A stretch of DNA of 64,000 nucleotides from Pseudomonadota bacterium (GCA_021777335.1 JAJYDT010000005.1:23850-87849); one strand, 5' to 3'. Shown: positions 29,767 to 40,478, counted from the stretch's first letter. Made by a program: numbers and translations. The notes: generated by a model not told the origin, from the letters alone.

Positions 29767-30622
29767 CCCTTTGAAGGTGCACGACGCCGAACTGGCCCGT
29801 TACCGGGCCCGCGTGGAACACGTACTTACACTTCGCCTTGATCACCTGAAAGCGCCTCGGGATCTCCACGATGCAATGCGCTACGCAGTGCTCGGCGGAG
29901 GCAAGCGGCTCCGGGCAAGTCTCGTGTACGCCACTGGCGAGGCATTGCAGGCCCCCGAATCCGACCTCGACGCAGGAGCTGCGGCGGTGGAGATGATCCA
30001 TGCCTATTCACTTGTGCACGACGATCTTCCATGCATGGATGATGATGACGAGCGCCGCGGAAAACCGAGTTGCCACAAAGCCTTTGGTGAAGCAGTCGCA
30101 TTGCTCGCCGGGGATGCGCTGCAGACTGCGGCGTTCGAGACCTTGGCTGACGGCGCATCGGCGCGACGGCTGCCGATGATTGCGCTTCTCGCGAGGGCCG
30201 CAGGCGCCGACGGCATGGTCGGTGGACAGACGACGGATCTTCATGCCGCGACTGACGCAAGCACAGTAGCCACACTCGAGGACATGCACAGTCGCAAGAC
30301 CGGCGCGCTAATCCAGGCATCCGTCTTGCTGGGAGGTCTTGCTGCGGGCGGCGATCCCGGGGTTCTCGCTGCACTTTCGGAATACGGCCGCTGCGTCGGG
30401 CTTGCATTCCAGATCATGGACGACGTGCTCGACATTGCGACCGACGCGCCAAAAGCCGGTGGACCCGCACGCGCAACGTACCCGGGCCTGCTTGGCGTCG
30501 ATGCGGCACGTGCCCGCGCCATCTCGCTGCGGGACCGGGCCCTCGTCAACGTGGCGATTTTGGGGGATAATGGGACAGTATTAGGCGCACTCGCCGATTT
30601 CGCCGTCAACAGAAACCACTAG
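29735..30622 (+). CDS. ispA: (2E,6E)-farnesyl diphosphate synthase
   Basis: This trans-prenyltransferase has the first aspartate-rich motif [11 protein letters not shown] near 91-101, [15 protein letters not shown] before it, and the second motif [12 protein letters not shown]. It condenses IPP with DMAPP/GPP to farnesyl diphosphate for quinones and undecaprenyl phosphate. No ATG is available: TTG 29735 (GGGGA upstream, overlaps xseB by 32 bases), TTG 29771 or GTG 29777 are candidates. I give the TTG with the best ribosome site; the true N-terminus may be 12-14 residues shorter. Confidence 0.93.
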   Translation: MSPLSPKTANNPLKVHDAELARYRARVEHVLTLRLDHLKAPRDLHDAMRYAVLGGGKRLRASLVYATGEALQAPESDLDAGAAAVEMIHAYSLVHDDLPCMDDDDERRGKPSCHKAFGEAVALLAGDALQTAAFETLADGASARRLPMIALLARAAGADGMVGGQTTDLHAATDASTVATLEDMHSRKTGALIQASVLLGGLAAGGDPGVLAALSEYGRCVGLAFQIMDDVLDIATDAPKAGGPARATYPGLLGVDAARARAISLRDRALVNVAILGDNGTVLGALADFAVNRNH

Positions 30623-30636
30623 TCGCGGCCAGAGGC

Positions 30637-32523
30637 ATGCCAGAGCATACGCCGTATCCCTTGCTGTCCCGCATCAATTCGCCCTACGACTTGCGTGCGA
30701 GACCCGAAGACGAGCTACCGCAGCTCGCGGCCGAGCTACGGCAGTTCACGATCGAGACCGTGAGCCGCACCGGCGGCCATCTCGCGGCGGGGCTCGGAAC
30801 TGTAGAACTTACAATCGCCCTGCATTATGTGTTCGATACACCCGAGGATCGCCTCGTATGGGACGTGGGTCATCAGACCTATCCTCATAAGATCCTTACG
30901 GGGCGTCGGAACCGGATGCATACGCTGCGACAAAAGGGAGGTCTATCGGGTTTCCCGCGCCGTGCTGAAAGCGAATACGACGTATTCGGCGTCGGACACT
31001 CCAGTACCTCGATCAGCGCCGCACTCGGTATGGCCGTTGCCGCCGCGTGCCGGGGCTCTACACGGCACGTGATTGCCGTCATCGGCGACGGGGCGCTCTC
31101 CGCCGGCATTGCCTTTGAAGCCCTTAACAATGCAGGCAACATGGATGCCAACCTGCTCGTAATCCTGAACGACAATGACATGTCCATCTCGCCCAACGTG
31201 GGCGCGGTGTCTAATTACCTCGCGCGCGTCCTTTCCGGGAAGGTCTACACGAGCGTGCGTTCGGGCAGCAAGACGGTACTAGGCACGATGAGGCCCGTGC
31301 GCGACCTCGCCAAGCGCGTTGAGGAGCACGTGAAGGGCATGGTCATGCCGGGAACGCTCTTCGAGGAGCTTGGGTTCAACTACATTGGTCCGATCGACGG
31401 ACATGATCTCGGCACACTCGTGAAGACTCTGAGAAACATGCGCGATCTCAAAGGGCCGCGGTTCCTGCATGTGGTGACCCGTAAAGGCAAGGGTTATGAA
31501 CCCGCTGAAGGCGATCCGTGCGTATATCATGGCGTCACACCCTTTGACCCGGCAACCGGCAAGATGGAGCAGAAAACCGGCGCGCGCACCTATACCCAGG
31601 TCTTCGGCGACTGGCTGTGCCACACCGCCGCAGCCGACCGGCGCCTGATCGCCATCACACCTGCCATGCGGGAAGGCTCCGGACTCGTGGCCTTTTCTGA
31701 ACGTTTTCCAGACCGGTATTTTGACGTCGGCATTGCGGAACAGCACGCCGTGACATTCGCGGCCGGACTGGCGTGCGAAGGCCTGAGGCCGGTAGTCGCG
31801 ATCTATTCCACGTTTCTCCAGCGTGCCTACGACCAGCTCGTACACGACGTCTCCCTCCAGAACCTGCCGGTCCTGTTTGCCATCGACAGGGGCGGCCTAG
31901 TTGGTCCGGATGGTCCCACGCATGCCGGCAGTTACGATCTCACCTATCTCCGTTGCCTGCCTAATTTCACGATCATGGCCCCCTCTGACGAGAATGAAAC
32001 CGCGCAGATGTTGTCGACGGGATTTGCCCTCGACGGCCCTGCCGCCGTGCGGTATCCGAGGGGCAGCGGCCCAAGGACGCGCGTGGAGCGGCCATATCAG
32101 CGGCTTCCCGTGGGCAAGGCGGAACTGCGCCGGCGCGGCCATGAGGTCGCGATCCTAGCCTTCGGCAGCATGCTTACACCGGCCTTAGTAGCCGCCGACA
32201 CGCTCGACGCAACGGTGGTCAACATGCGTTTCGTCAAACCGCTGGATGAAGAGATGATTCTCGATATCGTGCGCGATCACAAACTGATCGTGACTGTTGA
32301 AGAAAACGTGGTGGCAGGCGGTGCCGGGAGTGGCGTAAACGAGGTGCTTGCCGCGCGAGGGGTCGCCATACATGTGCTCAACCTCGGCCTGCCGGATCGA
32401 CCGCTTGAGCAGGGATCTGTTGCAGAATTGCTGGCGGAATGCGGGCTTGATGCCGCAGGACTAGATCAGCAGATCCGGCGCGCGCTTACCAATGGACTTG
32501 TCGCCTCGCGCGAATCCGCTTAA
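30637..32523 (+). CDS. dxs: 1-deoxy-D-xylulose-5-phosphate synthase
   Basis: The 628-residue thiamine-diphosphate enzyme joins pyruvate and glyceraldehyde 3-phosphate in the first step of the MEP isoprenoid pathway. The [13 protein letters not shown] region, the ThDP-binding [18 protein letters not shown], and the catalytic Glu in [16 protein letters not shown] are clear, with a transketolase C-terminal domain. It follows ispA by 14 bases in the same operon and supplies it with precursors. Confidence 0.98.
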   Translation: MPEHTPYPLLSRINSPYDLRARPEDELPQLAAELRQFTIETVSRTGGHLAAGLGTVELTIALHYVFDTPEDRLVWDVGHQTYPHKILTGRRNRMHTLRQKGGLSGFPRRAESEYDVFGVGHSSTSISAALGMAVAAACRGSTRHVIAVIGDGALSAGIAFEALNNAGNMDANLLVILNDNDMSISPNVGAVSNYLARVLSGKVYTSVRSGSKTVLGTMRPVRDLAKRVEEHVKGMVMPGTLFEELGFNYIGPIDGHDLGTLVKTLRNMRDLKGPRFLHVVTRKGKGYEPAEGDPCVYHGVTPFDPATGKMEQKTGARTYTQVFGDWLCHTAAADRRLIAITPAMREGSGLVAFSERFPDRYFDVGIAEQHAVTFAAGLACEGLRPVVAIYSTFLQRAYDQLVHDVSLQNLPVLFAIDRGGLVGPDGPTHAGSYDLTYLRCLPNFTIMAPSDENETAQMLSTGFALDGPAAVRYPRGSGPRTRVERPYQRLPVGKAELRRRGHEVAILAFGSMLTPALVAADTLDATVVNMRFVKPLDEEMILDIVRDHKLIVTVEENVVAGGAGSGVNEVLAARGVAIHVLNLGLPDRPLEQGSVAELLAECGLDAAGLDQQIRRALTNGLVASRESA

Positions 32524-32560
32524 ACTTGACAAAACCAGTCAGCTTTTATCCGAGGATGTC

Positions 32561-33385
32561 ATGAAACCGGCCCCTACCGAAGCGCGTATCGCGGATATAC
32601 AAAGTTCCATTGATACACGTCACATCGCCATCGATAAGGTGGGAATAAAGAACATCCGTCATCCGATCCGGGTCAAAGACCGGTCCCAGGGCGAACAGCA
32701 CACCATCGCCCATTTCAACATGTATGTGGAGTTGCCGGATAACTTCAAAGGCACGCACATGTCCCGGTTCGTGGAGATCCTGAATAACCACGAGCCGGAG
32801 ATCTCCGTCGAATCCTTCGAGGACATGCTGGTCGAGATGAGCGAGCGGCTTGAGGCGAGTGTCGGCCATATCGAAATGACCTTCCCCTATTTCGTCAACA
32901 AAACTGCGCCGGTCTCGGGCGTGCGCAGCCTGATGGATTATCAGGTGACATTCAGCGGAGAAATCCGCGAAGGCCGCCGCAACACCGTAATCAAGGTGGT
33001 GGTGCCCGTGACAAGCCTTTGTCCATGCTCAAAGAAAATATCGGACCGCGGCGCGCATAATCAGCGGTCACATGTCACGGTATCGATCCGGCCCAACAAG
33101 TTCGTGTGGATCGAAGACATTATCGACCTGGTCGAACGGCAGGCAAGCTGCGAACTCTATGGCCTTTTGAAGCGGCCGGACGAAAAACGCGTGACCGAAC
33201 GCGCTTACGACAACCCGAAATTCGTGGAAGACATGGTCCGCGACGTCGCCACTGAACTCAACAGTGAACCACGCGTGGACGCCTATATTGTCGAGTCCGA
33301 AAACTTCGAGTCAATTCACAATCACTCCGCATATGCACTCGTGCAGTGTGACAAACGCGTGCCAGGACAGCCGGTCATACTCTAG
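32561..33385 (+). CDS. folE2: GTP cyclohydrolase I, FolE2 type (type IB)
   Basis: The 274-residue enzyme converts GTP to dihydroneopterin triphosphate for folate. Family motifs include [27 protein letters not shown] with [14 protein letters not shown] (catalytic Cys), and FVEDMVRD near the end. FolE2 is the form with relaxed metal needs and is unrelated in sequence to canonical FolE. The start ATG at 32561 was chosen since codons upstream are the dxs end. No canonical folE was seen in this window. Confidence 0.95.
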   Translation: MKPAPTEARIADIQSSIDTRHIAIDKVGIKNIRHPIRVKDRSQGEQHTIAHFNMYVELPDNFKGTHMSRFVEILNNHEPEISVESFEDMLVEMSERLEASVGHIEMTFPYFVNKTAPVSGVRSLMDYQVTFSGEIREGRRNTVIKVVVPVTSLCPCSKKISDRGAHNQRSHVTVSIRPNKFVWIEDIIDLVERQASCELYGLLKRPDEKRVTERAYDNPKFVEDMVRDVATELNSEPRVDAYIVESENFESIHNHSAYALVQCDKRVPGQPVIL

Positions 33386-33460
33386 CGTCCTGCTTGCTGC
33401 GCCTGGCCATCCGGACCTGCTCCACGTGGCCGAGGCCCGGCGACCGGGCTACAATGGATT

Positions 33461-34159
33461 ATGACCATTCTGATCTCTCGTCACGTGTCCGGTGAAGGCC
33501 CGGGATACCTGACAGAGTTCCTCGAACGGCACGGCATCCCTTACCGCATCATCAAAATCGACAGCGGCGAGCAGTTACCGGACCGCGTGGACGGGCTCTT
33601 AGGCCTGGTATTCATGGGAGGACCCATGAGTGTCAATGACCCGCTCCCTTGGATCGCCCCAGCCCTCGATCTGATCCGCACGGCCGTCGATCGCGACCTG
33701 CCGGTGCTCGGTCATTGTCTTGGCGGCCAGTTGATCAGCAAGGCACTGGGAGGCATGGTTCGGCCGCATCTTACCCGCGAGATCGGCTGGTTCCCAGTCA
33801 CCCGTTGCGAGAACCCCATTGCAAGCGACTGGGCTGGTGCCCTTGGCAAGCACTTCGAAGTATTCCACTGGCACGGCGAGACCTTTACCCTGCCTACTGG
33901 GTCCACCCATATTCTTGCGAGCGAGGCATGCACCAACCAGGCATTTGTCATTGGCAAGACACTTGCGCTGCAATGCCACGTCGAAATGACCATCGGGATG
34001 GTGCAACGGTGGGCCAGCGAAGGCGCACGCGAGATCGCCGAGCCAGGCCCGACCATACAAACAGAGAAAGAGCTACTCAACGGGCTTCCGGTCCGCATCG
34101 AGCAATTGCACAACGTGGCCGACCTGCTCTATGGCCGCTGGATCGAGGGCCTCGCCTGA
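33461..34159 (+). CDS. Class I glutamine amidotransferase-like protein
   Basis: The 232-residue protein has a stand-alone GATase-1 domain like GMP-synthase-type or YfeJ-like amidotransferases. The nucleophile elbow PVLGHCLGGQ places Cys at 86, and the His/Glu of the triad are in LQCHVEM near 173-176; an FHWHGETFTLP motif, typical of the family, lies near 140. No synthetase domain is attached and no partner is adjacent, so the reaction is undefined. It precedes the ROK kinase almost without a gap. Confidence 0.88.
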   Translation: MTILISRHVSGEGPGYLTEFLERHGIPYRIIKIDSGEQLPDRVDGLLGLVFMGGPMSVNDPLPWIAPALDLIRTAVDRDLPVLGHCLGGQLISKALGGMVRPHLTREIGWFPVTRCENPIASDWAGALGKHFEVFHWHGETFTLPTGSTHILASEACTNQAFVIGKTLALQCHVEMTIGMVQRWASEGAREIAEPGPTIQTEKELLNGLPVRIEQLHNVADLLYGRWIEGLA

Positions 34160-34160
34160 G

Positions 34161-35051
34161 GTGCGGATCGGTATTGATCTTGGTGGTACCAAAACCGAAG
34201 GCGTGGTGCTGAACGAGGCAGGTGACGTTCTGCAGCGGCAACGGCGCCCGACACCAACGCCGCAAGGTTATGAGGCCATCATCAGAAACGTCGTGGATCT
34301 CGTTCTCGCGCTCGAAGCCGAGGCGGGCCGAGCCTGCCGCGTCGGTATCGGCGCACCAGGGTCGATCTCCAGGCAAAGCGGCCTACTTCGCAACTCAAAC
34401 ACCACCTGCCTCAACGGCCGGCCCCTGAGGGCAGACCTTGAACGGCTACTCGGCCGCCCGGTCCGGATCGAGAACGACGCAAACTGCTTCATCCTGAGCG
34501 AGGCCGTGGACGGGGCAGCACGGGACGTACCTACCGCGTTTGGTGTGATCATGGGCACCGGGGTTGGCGGCGGGATTGTCCTCAATGGACGTCTGCATGA
34601 AGGCCTTCAGTGCCTCGGCGGGGAGTGGGGGCATAATGTCCTGGAACCAGATGGCCCCCCCTGCTACTGCGGTCAGCGGGGCTGTGTCGAGTTGTTCTTG
34701 TCCGGGCCGGGGCTGGTCCGCGACTACGAGATACATGGCGGCGAACCAGGTCACGACGCTGCATGGATTGCGGCACGCGCCGACCTCGGAGAACCTGCGG
34801 CCGACGCCACGATCAGGCGATTCCTGGTTCGCTTCGGGCGGGCGCTCGCGACGGTCATCAACATCCTTGATCCACATGTCATCGTACTCGGGGGCGGCCT
34901 ATCCCACATGTCGCGACTCTATGACGACGGACCTGCCGAGGTTGCGCGCCACGTCTTCATCGACGAATTCGTGACACCGATACGGCGTAACGCGCATGGT
35001 GACAGCTCCGGGGTACGCGGCGCCGCGCAGCTTTGGGCGCCATTCGAGTAG
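34161..35051 (+). CDS. ROK-family sugar kinase (fructokinase/glucokinase-like)
   Basis: The 296-residue kinase has an N-terminal phosphate loop RIGIDLGGTKTEGVVL, a catalytic Asp in RIENDANCF, MGTGVGGGIVLNG, and the ROK zinc motif CYCGQRGCVE preceded by GGEWGHN. It phosphorylates a hexose; substrate cannot be set from sequence. The start is GTG 34161, one base after the upstream stop. An ATG at 34131 within the amidotransferase gene is possible, but the extra ten residues do not match the family. Confidence 0.92.
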   Translation: MRIGIDLGGTKTEGVVLNEAGDVLQRQRRPTPTPQGYEAIIRNVVDLVLALEAEAGRACRVGIGAPGSISRQSGLLRNSNTTCLNGRPLRADLERLLGRPVRIENDANCFILSEAVDGAARDVPTAFGVIMGTGVGGGIVLNGRLHEGLQCLGGEWGHNVLEPDGPPCYCGQRGCVELFLSGPGLVRDYEIHGGEPGHDAAWIAARADLGEPAADATIRRFLVRFGRALATVINILDPHVIVLGGGLSHMSRLYDDGPAEVARHVFIDEFVTPIRRNAHGDSSGVRGAAQLWAPFE

Positions 35052-35469
35052 CGTAGTATCCCAAAGTATCCGGGTATCCTGGGTATCATCCCGCGTCGCG
35101 CCTTCTTCGTCGTCCGTTTCTCCGCCGCGGATTTTTTTGAATCCCTTTTTGTTCCGTTTCCAGGATTCATTCACCGTGCATCCCATCTGTTCCTGGAGTA
35201 GCCTGCCCTCACAGTTTTCCGTGCACCATCTTGGCCTTCATAATTCCTGCTGACCGTTTCTCATCAGTCCTTTGAGCGGCATAGGGTCTCCTTGCAAACA
35301 ATACCTGTATATTGCGTGAAAGGCCTTAATCCGCATGTGGCACATAAAGCAATCTTGCTCATGCATGACGAAACATTGCTCTGCCTATCGCGGACCACGT
35401 CGGTGGCAAACACATGTTGTCACCGGCGCGCTAGTGGCGTGATCACGAGAAAGGTCCTATAAAGGGAGT
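35052..35469. other. Intergenic region with four GTATC copies, no gene recognised
   Basis: About 420 bases. Four GTATC units occur at 35056, 35066, 35074 and 35083 (spacing 10, 8, 9), and a T-rich tract follows near 35131-35160. The minus strand can be read as a short charged peptide from 35186, but it has no ribosome site and runs into the ROK gene. A TATAAA at 35458 may be the -10 for the downstream lytic transglycosylase. Confidence 0.4.
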
Positions 35470-36129
35470 ATGGTGTCGGACGTTGATACATCTCACGATT
35501 GGTGTCGCGACTACGACACCTGCGGGTCAGACCAATTGGGACGCGCACGGGTAAGGCTGCGGTGGGTCGCAGCGCTCGTCGTCGCCTGCTGTCTTTCATT
35601 GAGTAGCCCCGCATTTGCAAAGACGGTCCAGCCACCCGACCCTGCGCTGGTCGCCCTGCTCCGTAAAGCAGCGTCACAGCCATACGGATTCCGGGACCGG
35701 TTTTCGGCCGAGGTCTGGCTTGCCGACATGTCCAACCGGCTGAAATCGATCCTGCCCTATCCGAGATTCCGCATCCGCCTGCTAAAGGACGTGCATTATG
35801 AAGCGGTACGCGCGGGATTGAACCCGGACGTCGTGCTCGCCGTGATCCAGGTGGAGAGCGACTTCAACCCCTATGCCATATCGTCAGCGGGTGCGCGGGG
35901 GCTCATGCAGGTGATGCCATTCTGGCTCAAACGCATCGGGAAACCTTCTGATAACCTATTTCACGTACAGACCAACCTACGCTATGGATGCACCATCCTC
36001 AAGTATTATCTAAACAAAACCCACGGGAACCTGCCACGCGCGCTCGCACTTTACAACGGAAGCAACGGCCGTGATTTCTATCCCGCAAGGGTCTACCACG
36101 CACTCAATACGCGATGGTTCAATCAATAA
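35470..36129 (+). CDS. Lytic transglycosylase (SLT domain)
   Basis: The 219-residue protein has a basic N-terminus and a hydrophobic segment at 31-48, cleavage near AFAKT, hence periplasmic. The SLT domain contains AVIQVESDFNPYAIS with catalytic Glu129, then GARGLMQVMPFW, NLRYGCTILKYYL and LPRALALYNGS. It cleaves peptidoglycan glycan strands to 1,6-anhydromuropeptides. The N-terminal 30 residues before the signal core are unusually long and acidic; no other start fits well. Confidence 0.9.
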   Translation: MVSDVDTSHDWCRDYDTCGSDQLGRARVRLRWVAALVVACCLSLSSPAFAKTVQPPDPALVALLRKAASQPYGFRDRFSAEVWLADMSNRLKSILPYPRFRIRLLKDVHYEAVRAGLNPDVVLAVIQVESDFNPYAISSAGARGLMQVMPFWLKRIGKPSDNLFHVQTNLRYGCTILKYYLNKTHGNLPRALALYNGSNGRDFYPARVYHALNTRWFNQ

Positions 36130-36147
36130 GGATGTGGCACTACAGGA

Positions 36148-36420
36148 TCAGAGGATCACGAAGGTCTGGCTGTTCCCGGTCTCACTGACCCATGCCTCGG
36201 TAAGAACCCCGGTAACGCGCGCGCGCGGCGGACCATGCGCGAGCCGCACCTCAAACTGCCTAAGGGTCTCCTGTGGTCCACACGCTACCGCTTCGACGCG
36301 GCCATCTTCCAGATTGCGTACAAACCCGGTGAGCGCGAGCGCGCGGGCCTCTGACTGCGCGAAAGCGCGGAAAGCCACACCCTGCACAAAGCCGCTCACG
36401 AGAAACCGGCGACAAATCAC
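36148..36420 (-). CDS. acyP: Acylphosphatase
   Basis: The 90-residue enzyme has the signature GFVQGVAFR at 10-18 (catalytic Arg18; canonical VQGVGFR has Gly where this has Ala) and GFVRNLEDGRVEAVACG with catalytic Asn36. It hydrolyses acylphosphates such as carbamoyl or acetyl phosphate. The stop lies 18 bases from the convergent lytic transglycosylase, and the start overlaps the end of the GGDEF gene by four bases, so it is probably co-transcribed with it. Confidence 0.93.
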   Translation of the reverse strand: MICRRFLVSGFVQGVAFRAFAQSEARALALTGFVRNLEDGRVEAVACGPQETLRQFEVRLAHGPPRARVTGVLTEAWVSETGNSQTFVIL

Positions 36421-37577
36421 ACGCTATCCTCCGCAGACTCCCCGTCCGGAAGTTCCCGCCGATGTGCGCCGGGCGGTTCATACCGAGCATACTGGTTTCG
36501 ACCCATCTGCTTCGCCTGATACATTGCCATGTCCGCATGCTTCACGAGAGTATCCGGATCCTTGCCATCTAATGGAAAGATCGCGATGCCAATGCTCGCG
36601 GTCATAACCAGTACCGTATCACCGAGCGTGAACGGAGATCCTGAGATGGCCGTGAGCAGCTTTTTGGCAATCCCTTCGGCATTTGCCATATGGCAAAGTT
36701 CGGTCAGCACGACCACAAACTCGTCTCCTCCGACGCGGGCGACAATATCGCTGCGGCGTACGCATGTGGCCATCCGTGCGGCTGCCGCCTTCAGCAATAC
36801 GTCCCCCGCCGCATGTCCAAAGCTGTCATTAATGCGCTTGAATCCGTCAAGATCAAGAAATAGCACCGCGAGCACACGACCATGCCGCTCGACAAGGGTG
36901 AGCGAGTGCGTCAGAAAATCTCCAAGGAGCTTGATATTCGGCAAACCTGTAAGCACATCCTGGCGCGTCAACTGCTCGGTCTCCCCATAGAGCCGGGCGA
37001 GCTCGTGGCGAGAGCGGTGGAGTCTCGCCAGAAGCGCCGAGAATATAGGCGGTATACCTACAATACTTCCGAGCAGACCGACCTCGAGGACGCGATTATG
37101 GGCCCAGAACGGGTTATGGGCGCAAGCGGTGACAAACCCGGCAACACCGGCCCCAAGGGCAAGATATAAAGCGCCGAGCCCATAGCGCAGACCATTGCCC
37201 GCCGCAATGGATATATAGATCGGCACAAACACGATACCGAGCGTATGGAGTTTGGCCACCGCATAAGACACGGCCAGCACATCCATAACAATGGCGACGG
37301 GCTGCCGCCAGCCGTGGCCGTCGGGAAACAGCAGGACAAACAGAAACCAGACAGTAGAGTAGCCAAGAAACCAGAAAAGCCAGATCAGGACCCGATGAGC
37401 GTCAGGATCCCAGTGATGCGTTGACGCCAGATTGAGAAAGGCGGCGGTTATAAGGACGTACAGAATCCGTACCATCGCCTGCTCCTGTTCGGAACCCGAC
37501 CAGGTGTACACGCGATGTGTTGCTCGTTCGATCCACGTTCTCGAACGCGCCGCCAGCGCGTCCGCGCCCCCATCCAC
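36417..37577 (-). CDS. Membrane diguanylate cyclase with RpfC-like input domain
   Basis: The 386-residue protein has about five transmembrane helices (roughly 35-170) followed by a short coiled coil and a GGDEF domain with an intact ARVGGDEFVVVL active site, so it should make c-di-GMP. The membrane part shares IAAGNGLRYG, a following NPFWAHN and GLLGSIVGIPP with the five-helix sensor of RpfC/RpfH, which in Xanthomonas senses diffusible fatty-acid signals. That similarity is from memory. No receptor-type allosteric I-site was confirmed. It overlaps acylphosphatase. Confidence 0.85.
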   Translation of the reverse strand: MDGGADALAARSRTWIERATHRVYTWSGSEQEQAMVRILYVLITAAFLNLASTHHWDPDAHRVLIWLFWFLGYSTVWFLFVLLFPDGHGWRQPVAIVMDVLAVSYAVAKLHTLGIVFVPIYISIAAGNGLRYGLGALYLALGAGVAGFVTACAHNPFWAHNRVLEVGLLGSIVGIPPIFSALLARLHRSRHELARLYGETEQLTRQDVLTGLPNIKLLGDFLTHSLTLVERHGRVLAVLFLDLDGFKRINDSFGHAAGDVLLKAAAARMATCVRRSDIVARVGGDEFVVVLTELCHMANAEGIAKKLLTAISGSPFTLGDTVLVMTASIGIAIFPLDGKDPDTLVKHADMAMYQAKQMGRNQYARYEPPGAHRRELPDGESAEDSV

Positions 37578-37817
37578 GGATGTCTGCCCCTCCAGATAAC
37601 CTTCCGTTTACTGCCGCTGTTCCCGATCGTTCCCGATCCACACTCGTACTCCACCTTGCGGTCTTGCTGCGCATGACGCTACTTGAAACCGGCCGGACGC
37701 GTCAACAGCACCCCGCTTTCGTTGCATAATGCAATGAAAAGCGGCCTGCCGACCGGGAATGGGACACCTTCACGAAAAACCCGCAACGTGGGGCACCCGT
37801 TTCTTCCGACAGACCCA

Positions 37818-38876
37818 TTACGCAAAATCAGACAGGCCTACGGAACTGCCCCGGCTCGGGGGCGGAACGATCAGGGTCTTTGACGCTGCCCCGGCATGTT
37901 CGCGCACAAGGCGTGGCACAAGGTAGCCCGGCAACCGCGCTGTCAGTTCGGAATAGATCCGGCGCGCCTTGGATCCAGCCAGATCGAAGTGGGCCGCACC
38001 CGAAACCTTATCCAACAGGTGCAGATAGTACGGAAGGACCCCGGCCGCGAATAACACCTCGCTCAGACGCTCAAGTACCGATGCCGAATCGTTCACGCCA
38101 CGCAGGAGCACAGACTGGTTCAGTAATACCGCACCGGCGTCGGCCAAGGCATGGCATGCCCGCGATATCTCACTGTCTATCTCCTGAGGATGATTGACGT
38201 GCAGCACCACAGTCACCTTGAGGCGCGTGTCGGCGATCCATGCGCAAAGCGCCGGATCGACACGGGCCGGCAGCACAACCGGCAAGCGCGTATGAATCCG
38301 CAACCGCTTTAAGCCCGGTAGCTGTTCAAGATCCCGCACGATCGCAGCCAGGCGATCATCAGGCAGCATCAGAGGATCGCCTCCACTCAAGATAACCTCT
38401 CGCAGATCATCCGCGTCTCTAAGATATTGGAGCGTCTTCCCCCAATGGCGACCCAGCGGATTCTCCTCTCCATAGGGAAAATGACGGCGAAAACAATAGC
38501 GGCAATGCACCGCGCAGGCGCCAGTAATGGTCAGCAGCGCACGGCCGGCGTATTTCTGCAACACGCCGGGGGCGGATGACGCGATCCTGTCTCCGACCGG
38601 GTCAGCGGTATATCCTGCAACCTTCGCGCACTCGCGTGTATCGGGCCATACCTGGAGGAACAGGGGGTCTCTTGGGTTGCCCGGCCGCATGCGCTTCGCA
38701 TAACTGCGCGGCACCCGCAGCGGGAAACGATCATCCAGTATCGCCTCAATCGGCGGCAGGTGCAGTAACGAGAGCAGCTCGACAGGATCGTGGATCGAGT
38801 CCGCGAGTTCAAGCGCCCAAGCCGGTGTCTTTAGATCACCAATTCCAGCTATCATAGGCCAAATCCAGTCTGGCAA
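37818..38876 (-). CDS. epmB: EF-P-(R)-beta-lysine 2,3-aminomutase EpmB
   Basis: The 352-residue radical-SAM, PLP-dependent enzyme converts (S)-alpha-lysine to (R)-beta-lysine for EF-P modification. The [4Fe-4S] triad is in [11 protein letters not shown] (Cys121, 125, 128), followed by [14 protein letters not shown]; the PLP-binding C-terminal region includes [11 protein letters not shown]. It is divergent from efp, with epmA immediately after efp, which fixes its role over the longer lysine 2,3-aminomutases. The start could also be the Met eight codons in. Confidence 0.95.
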   Translation of the reverse strand: MPDWIWPMIAGIGDLKTPAWALELADSIHDPVELLSLLHLPPIEAILDDRFPLRVPRSYAKRMRPGNPRDPLFLQVWPDTRECAKVAGYTADPVGDRIASSAPGVLQKYAGRALLTITGACAVHCRYCFRRHFPYGEENPLGRHWGKTLQYLRDADDLREVILSGGDPLMLPDDRLAAIVRDLEQLPGLKRLRIHTRLPVVLPARVDPALCAWIADTRLKVTVVLHVNHPQEIDSEISRACHALADAGAVLLNQSVLLRGVNDSASVLERLSEVLFAAGVLPYYLHLLDKVSGAAHFDLAGSKARRIYSELTARLPGYLVPRLVREHAGAASKTLIVPPPSRGSSVGLSDFA

Positions 38877-38944
38877 CGGCGCAGTGTATCATGGTCGCCC
38901 CGCGGCTGAGACGGTGCACAGGAACACTGACAAGAGCGAGAACC

Positions 38945-39514
38945 ATGCCCACGTACAGCACCAATGAGTTTAAAAGCGGACTCAAGATCATCCTTGACAA
39001 CGATCCGTACGCGATCGTGGAAAACGAGTTTGTAAAACCTGGTAAGGGGCAGGCATTCAACCGCGTCCGGATACGCAACCTAAAAAACGGTCGCGTGGTA
39101 GAGCGGACATTCAAGTCTGGAGACACTGTCGAGGGCGCTGACGTCGTCGATGCCGAGATGCAGTATCTTTATGCCGATGGCCAGTTCTGGCACTTCATGT
39201 CACCCGAGACCTATGAGCAGATTAGCGCCGACCAGACTGCCGTTTCCGAGGCAGCTAAATGGCTGAAGGAGCAGACGCTTTGCATGGTCACGTTATGGAA
39301 CGGAGTACCACTATCCGTCCAGCCGCCGAACCATGTGATCCTCAAGGTCGTGGACACGGACCCGGGCGTGCGCGGCGACACGAGTGGCGGCGGCGGGAAG
39401 CCTGCCAAGCTCGAGACAGGCGCGGTCGTGCGTGTCCCACTCTTTATCAACATTGGTGAACTCGTGCGCGTGAATACGGTTACCGGTGAATATATCGCCC
39501 GCGCCAAGGAATAG
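38945..39514 (+). CDS. efp: Translation elongation factor P
   Basis: The 189-residue protein has three beta-barrel domains; Lys34 lies in [12 protein letters not shown] exactly at the position that EpmA beta-lysylates in E. coli. It relieves ribosome stalling at polyproline. The start ATG at 38945 gives [12 protein letters not shown], the standard N-terminus. Upstream in-frame codons lack homology. Its stop is followed one base later by the epmA start. Confidence 0.97.
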   Translation: MPTYSTNEFKSGLKIILDNDPYAIVENEFVKPGKGQAFNRVRIRNLKNGRVVERTFKSGDTVEGADVVDAEMQYLYADGQFWHFMSPETYEQISADQTAVSEAAKWLKEQTLCMVTLWNGVPLSVQPPNHVILKVVDTDPGVRGDTSGGGGKPAKLETGAVVRVPLFINIGELVRVNTVTGEYIARAKE

Positions 39515-39515
39515 C

Positions 39516-40478
39516 ATGCCTCCCGAGTGGCGCCCGTCAGCCTGCCTTGACGTGCTGCGTCTGCGGGCGCAGTTATTGCGCCGGGCACGGGAATATTTTG
39601 AAGCTGCAGGTGTGCTCGAGGTTGACACACCGATGCTCTCGTCGGCGGGGACCACGGATCCGCATCTGCGCAGTTTCACCACTACGGGCACAGGAGGCAT
39701 ACGCTACCTTCATACCTCACCCGAGTTTCCGATGAAGCGACTGCTTGCCGCTGGCTCAGGCTCTATCTATCAGATCTGCCGCGTATTTCGGGATGGGGAG
39801 TCCGGCCGGTTGCACAACCCGGAGTTTACGCTCATTGAGTGGTACCGCGTCGGCTATGATCACTGGGCACTAATCCGTGACGTGGAGACGTTACTGCGCA
39901 CGCTCCTCGGGACCCGCTGCCCAACAGCAGTGGCTGAATGCCTCTCCTACGGTGAGGCCTTCCAGCGTTACGCCGGCATCGATCCTCATGTGGCCACAAC
40001 CACCGAGCTCGCTCGCTGCGCGCAGAACCATGGCATCGGCTATCACGATGATGGCGCGGGTATTGACACGTGGCGCGACCTACTCATGACACACGTTGTG
40101 GAGCCCTGTCTCGGGCACACAGCACTGACTTTCGTGTACGCCTATCCGGCATCGCAGGCAGCGCTGGCACGCATTGATCCTGGACCACCCCCGCTCGCCA
40201 GACGCTTTGAGGTGTACCTTGAGGGGCTGGAACTTGGAAATGGATTTCATGAACTTGCGGATGCTGCCGAATGGCAGCGGCGGGTTAAGCGCGATTTGGC
40301 CGAGCGCTACGCGCGCGCACTCCCGGAAATCCCGGTCGACAATCGCCTGTGTGCAGCGCTTGATCACGGGCTTCCTGACTGCGCTGGCATCGCGATCGGC
40401 TTCGACCGCGTCCTGATGCTCGCGGCCGGCCGCTCGCACCTTGGCGAAGTGCTCGCCTTTCCGGAAACCCTTGCCTAG
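39516..40478 (+). CDS. epmA: EF-P--(R)-beta-lysine ligase EpmA
   Basis: The 320-residue protein is a truncated class II lysyl-tRNA synthetase (catalytic domain only): motif 1 around EVDTPMLSSAGTTDPHL, motif 2 FRDGESGRLHNPEFTLIEW and motif 3 GIAIGFDRVLML. It ligates beta-lysine to EF-P Lys34. The start ATG at 39516 has its ribosome site within the efp end. The EpmC hydroxylase gene of enterics is not in this window. Confidence 0.95.
   Translation: MPPEWRPSACLDVLRLRAQLLRRAREYFEAAGVLEVDTPMLSSAGTTDPHLRSFTTTGTGGIRYLHTSPEFPMKRLLAAGSGSIYQICRVFRDGESGRLHNPEFTLIEWYRVGYDHWALIRDVETLLRTLLGTRCPTAVAECLSYGEAFQRYAGIDPHVATTTELARCAQNHGIGYHDDGAGIDTWRDLLMTHVVEPCLGHTALTFVYAYPASQAALARIDPGPPPLARRFEVYLEGLELGNGFHELADAAEWQRRVKRDLAERYARALPEIPVDNRLCAALDHGLPDCAGIAIGFDRVLMLAAGRSHLGEVLAFPETLA

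Noticed and set aside
35052..35090. Four GTATC copies as a tandem repeat or operator array
   Set aside because: Units are only five bases and spacing varies from 8 to 10, so chance is likely. Mentioned in the gap entry only.
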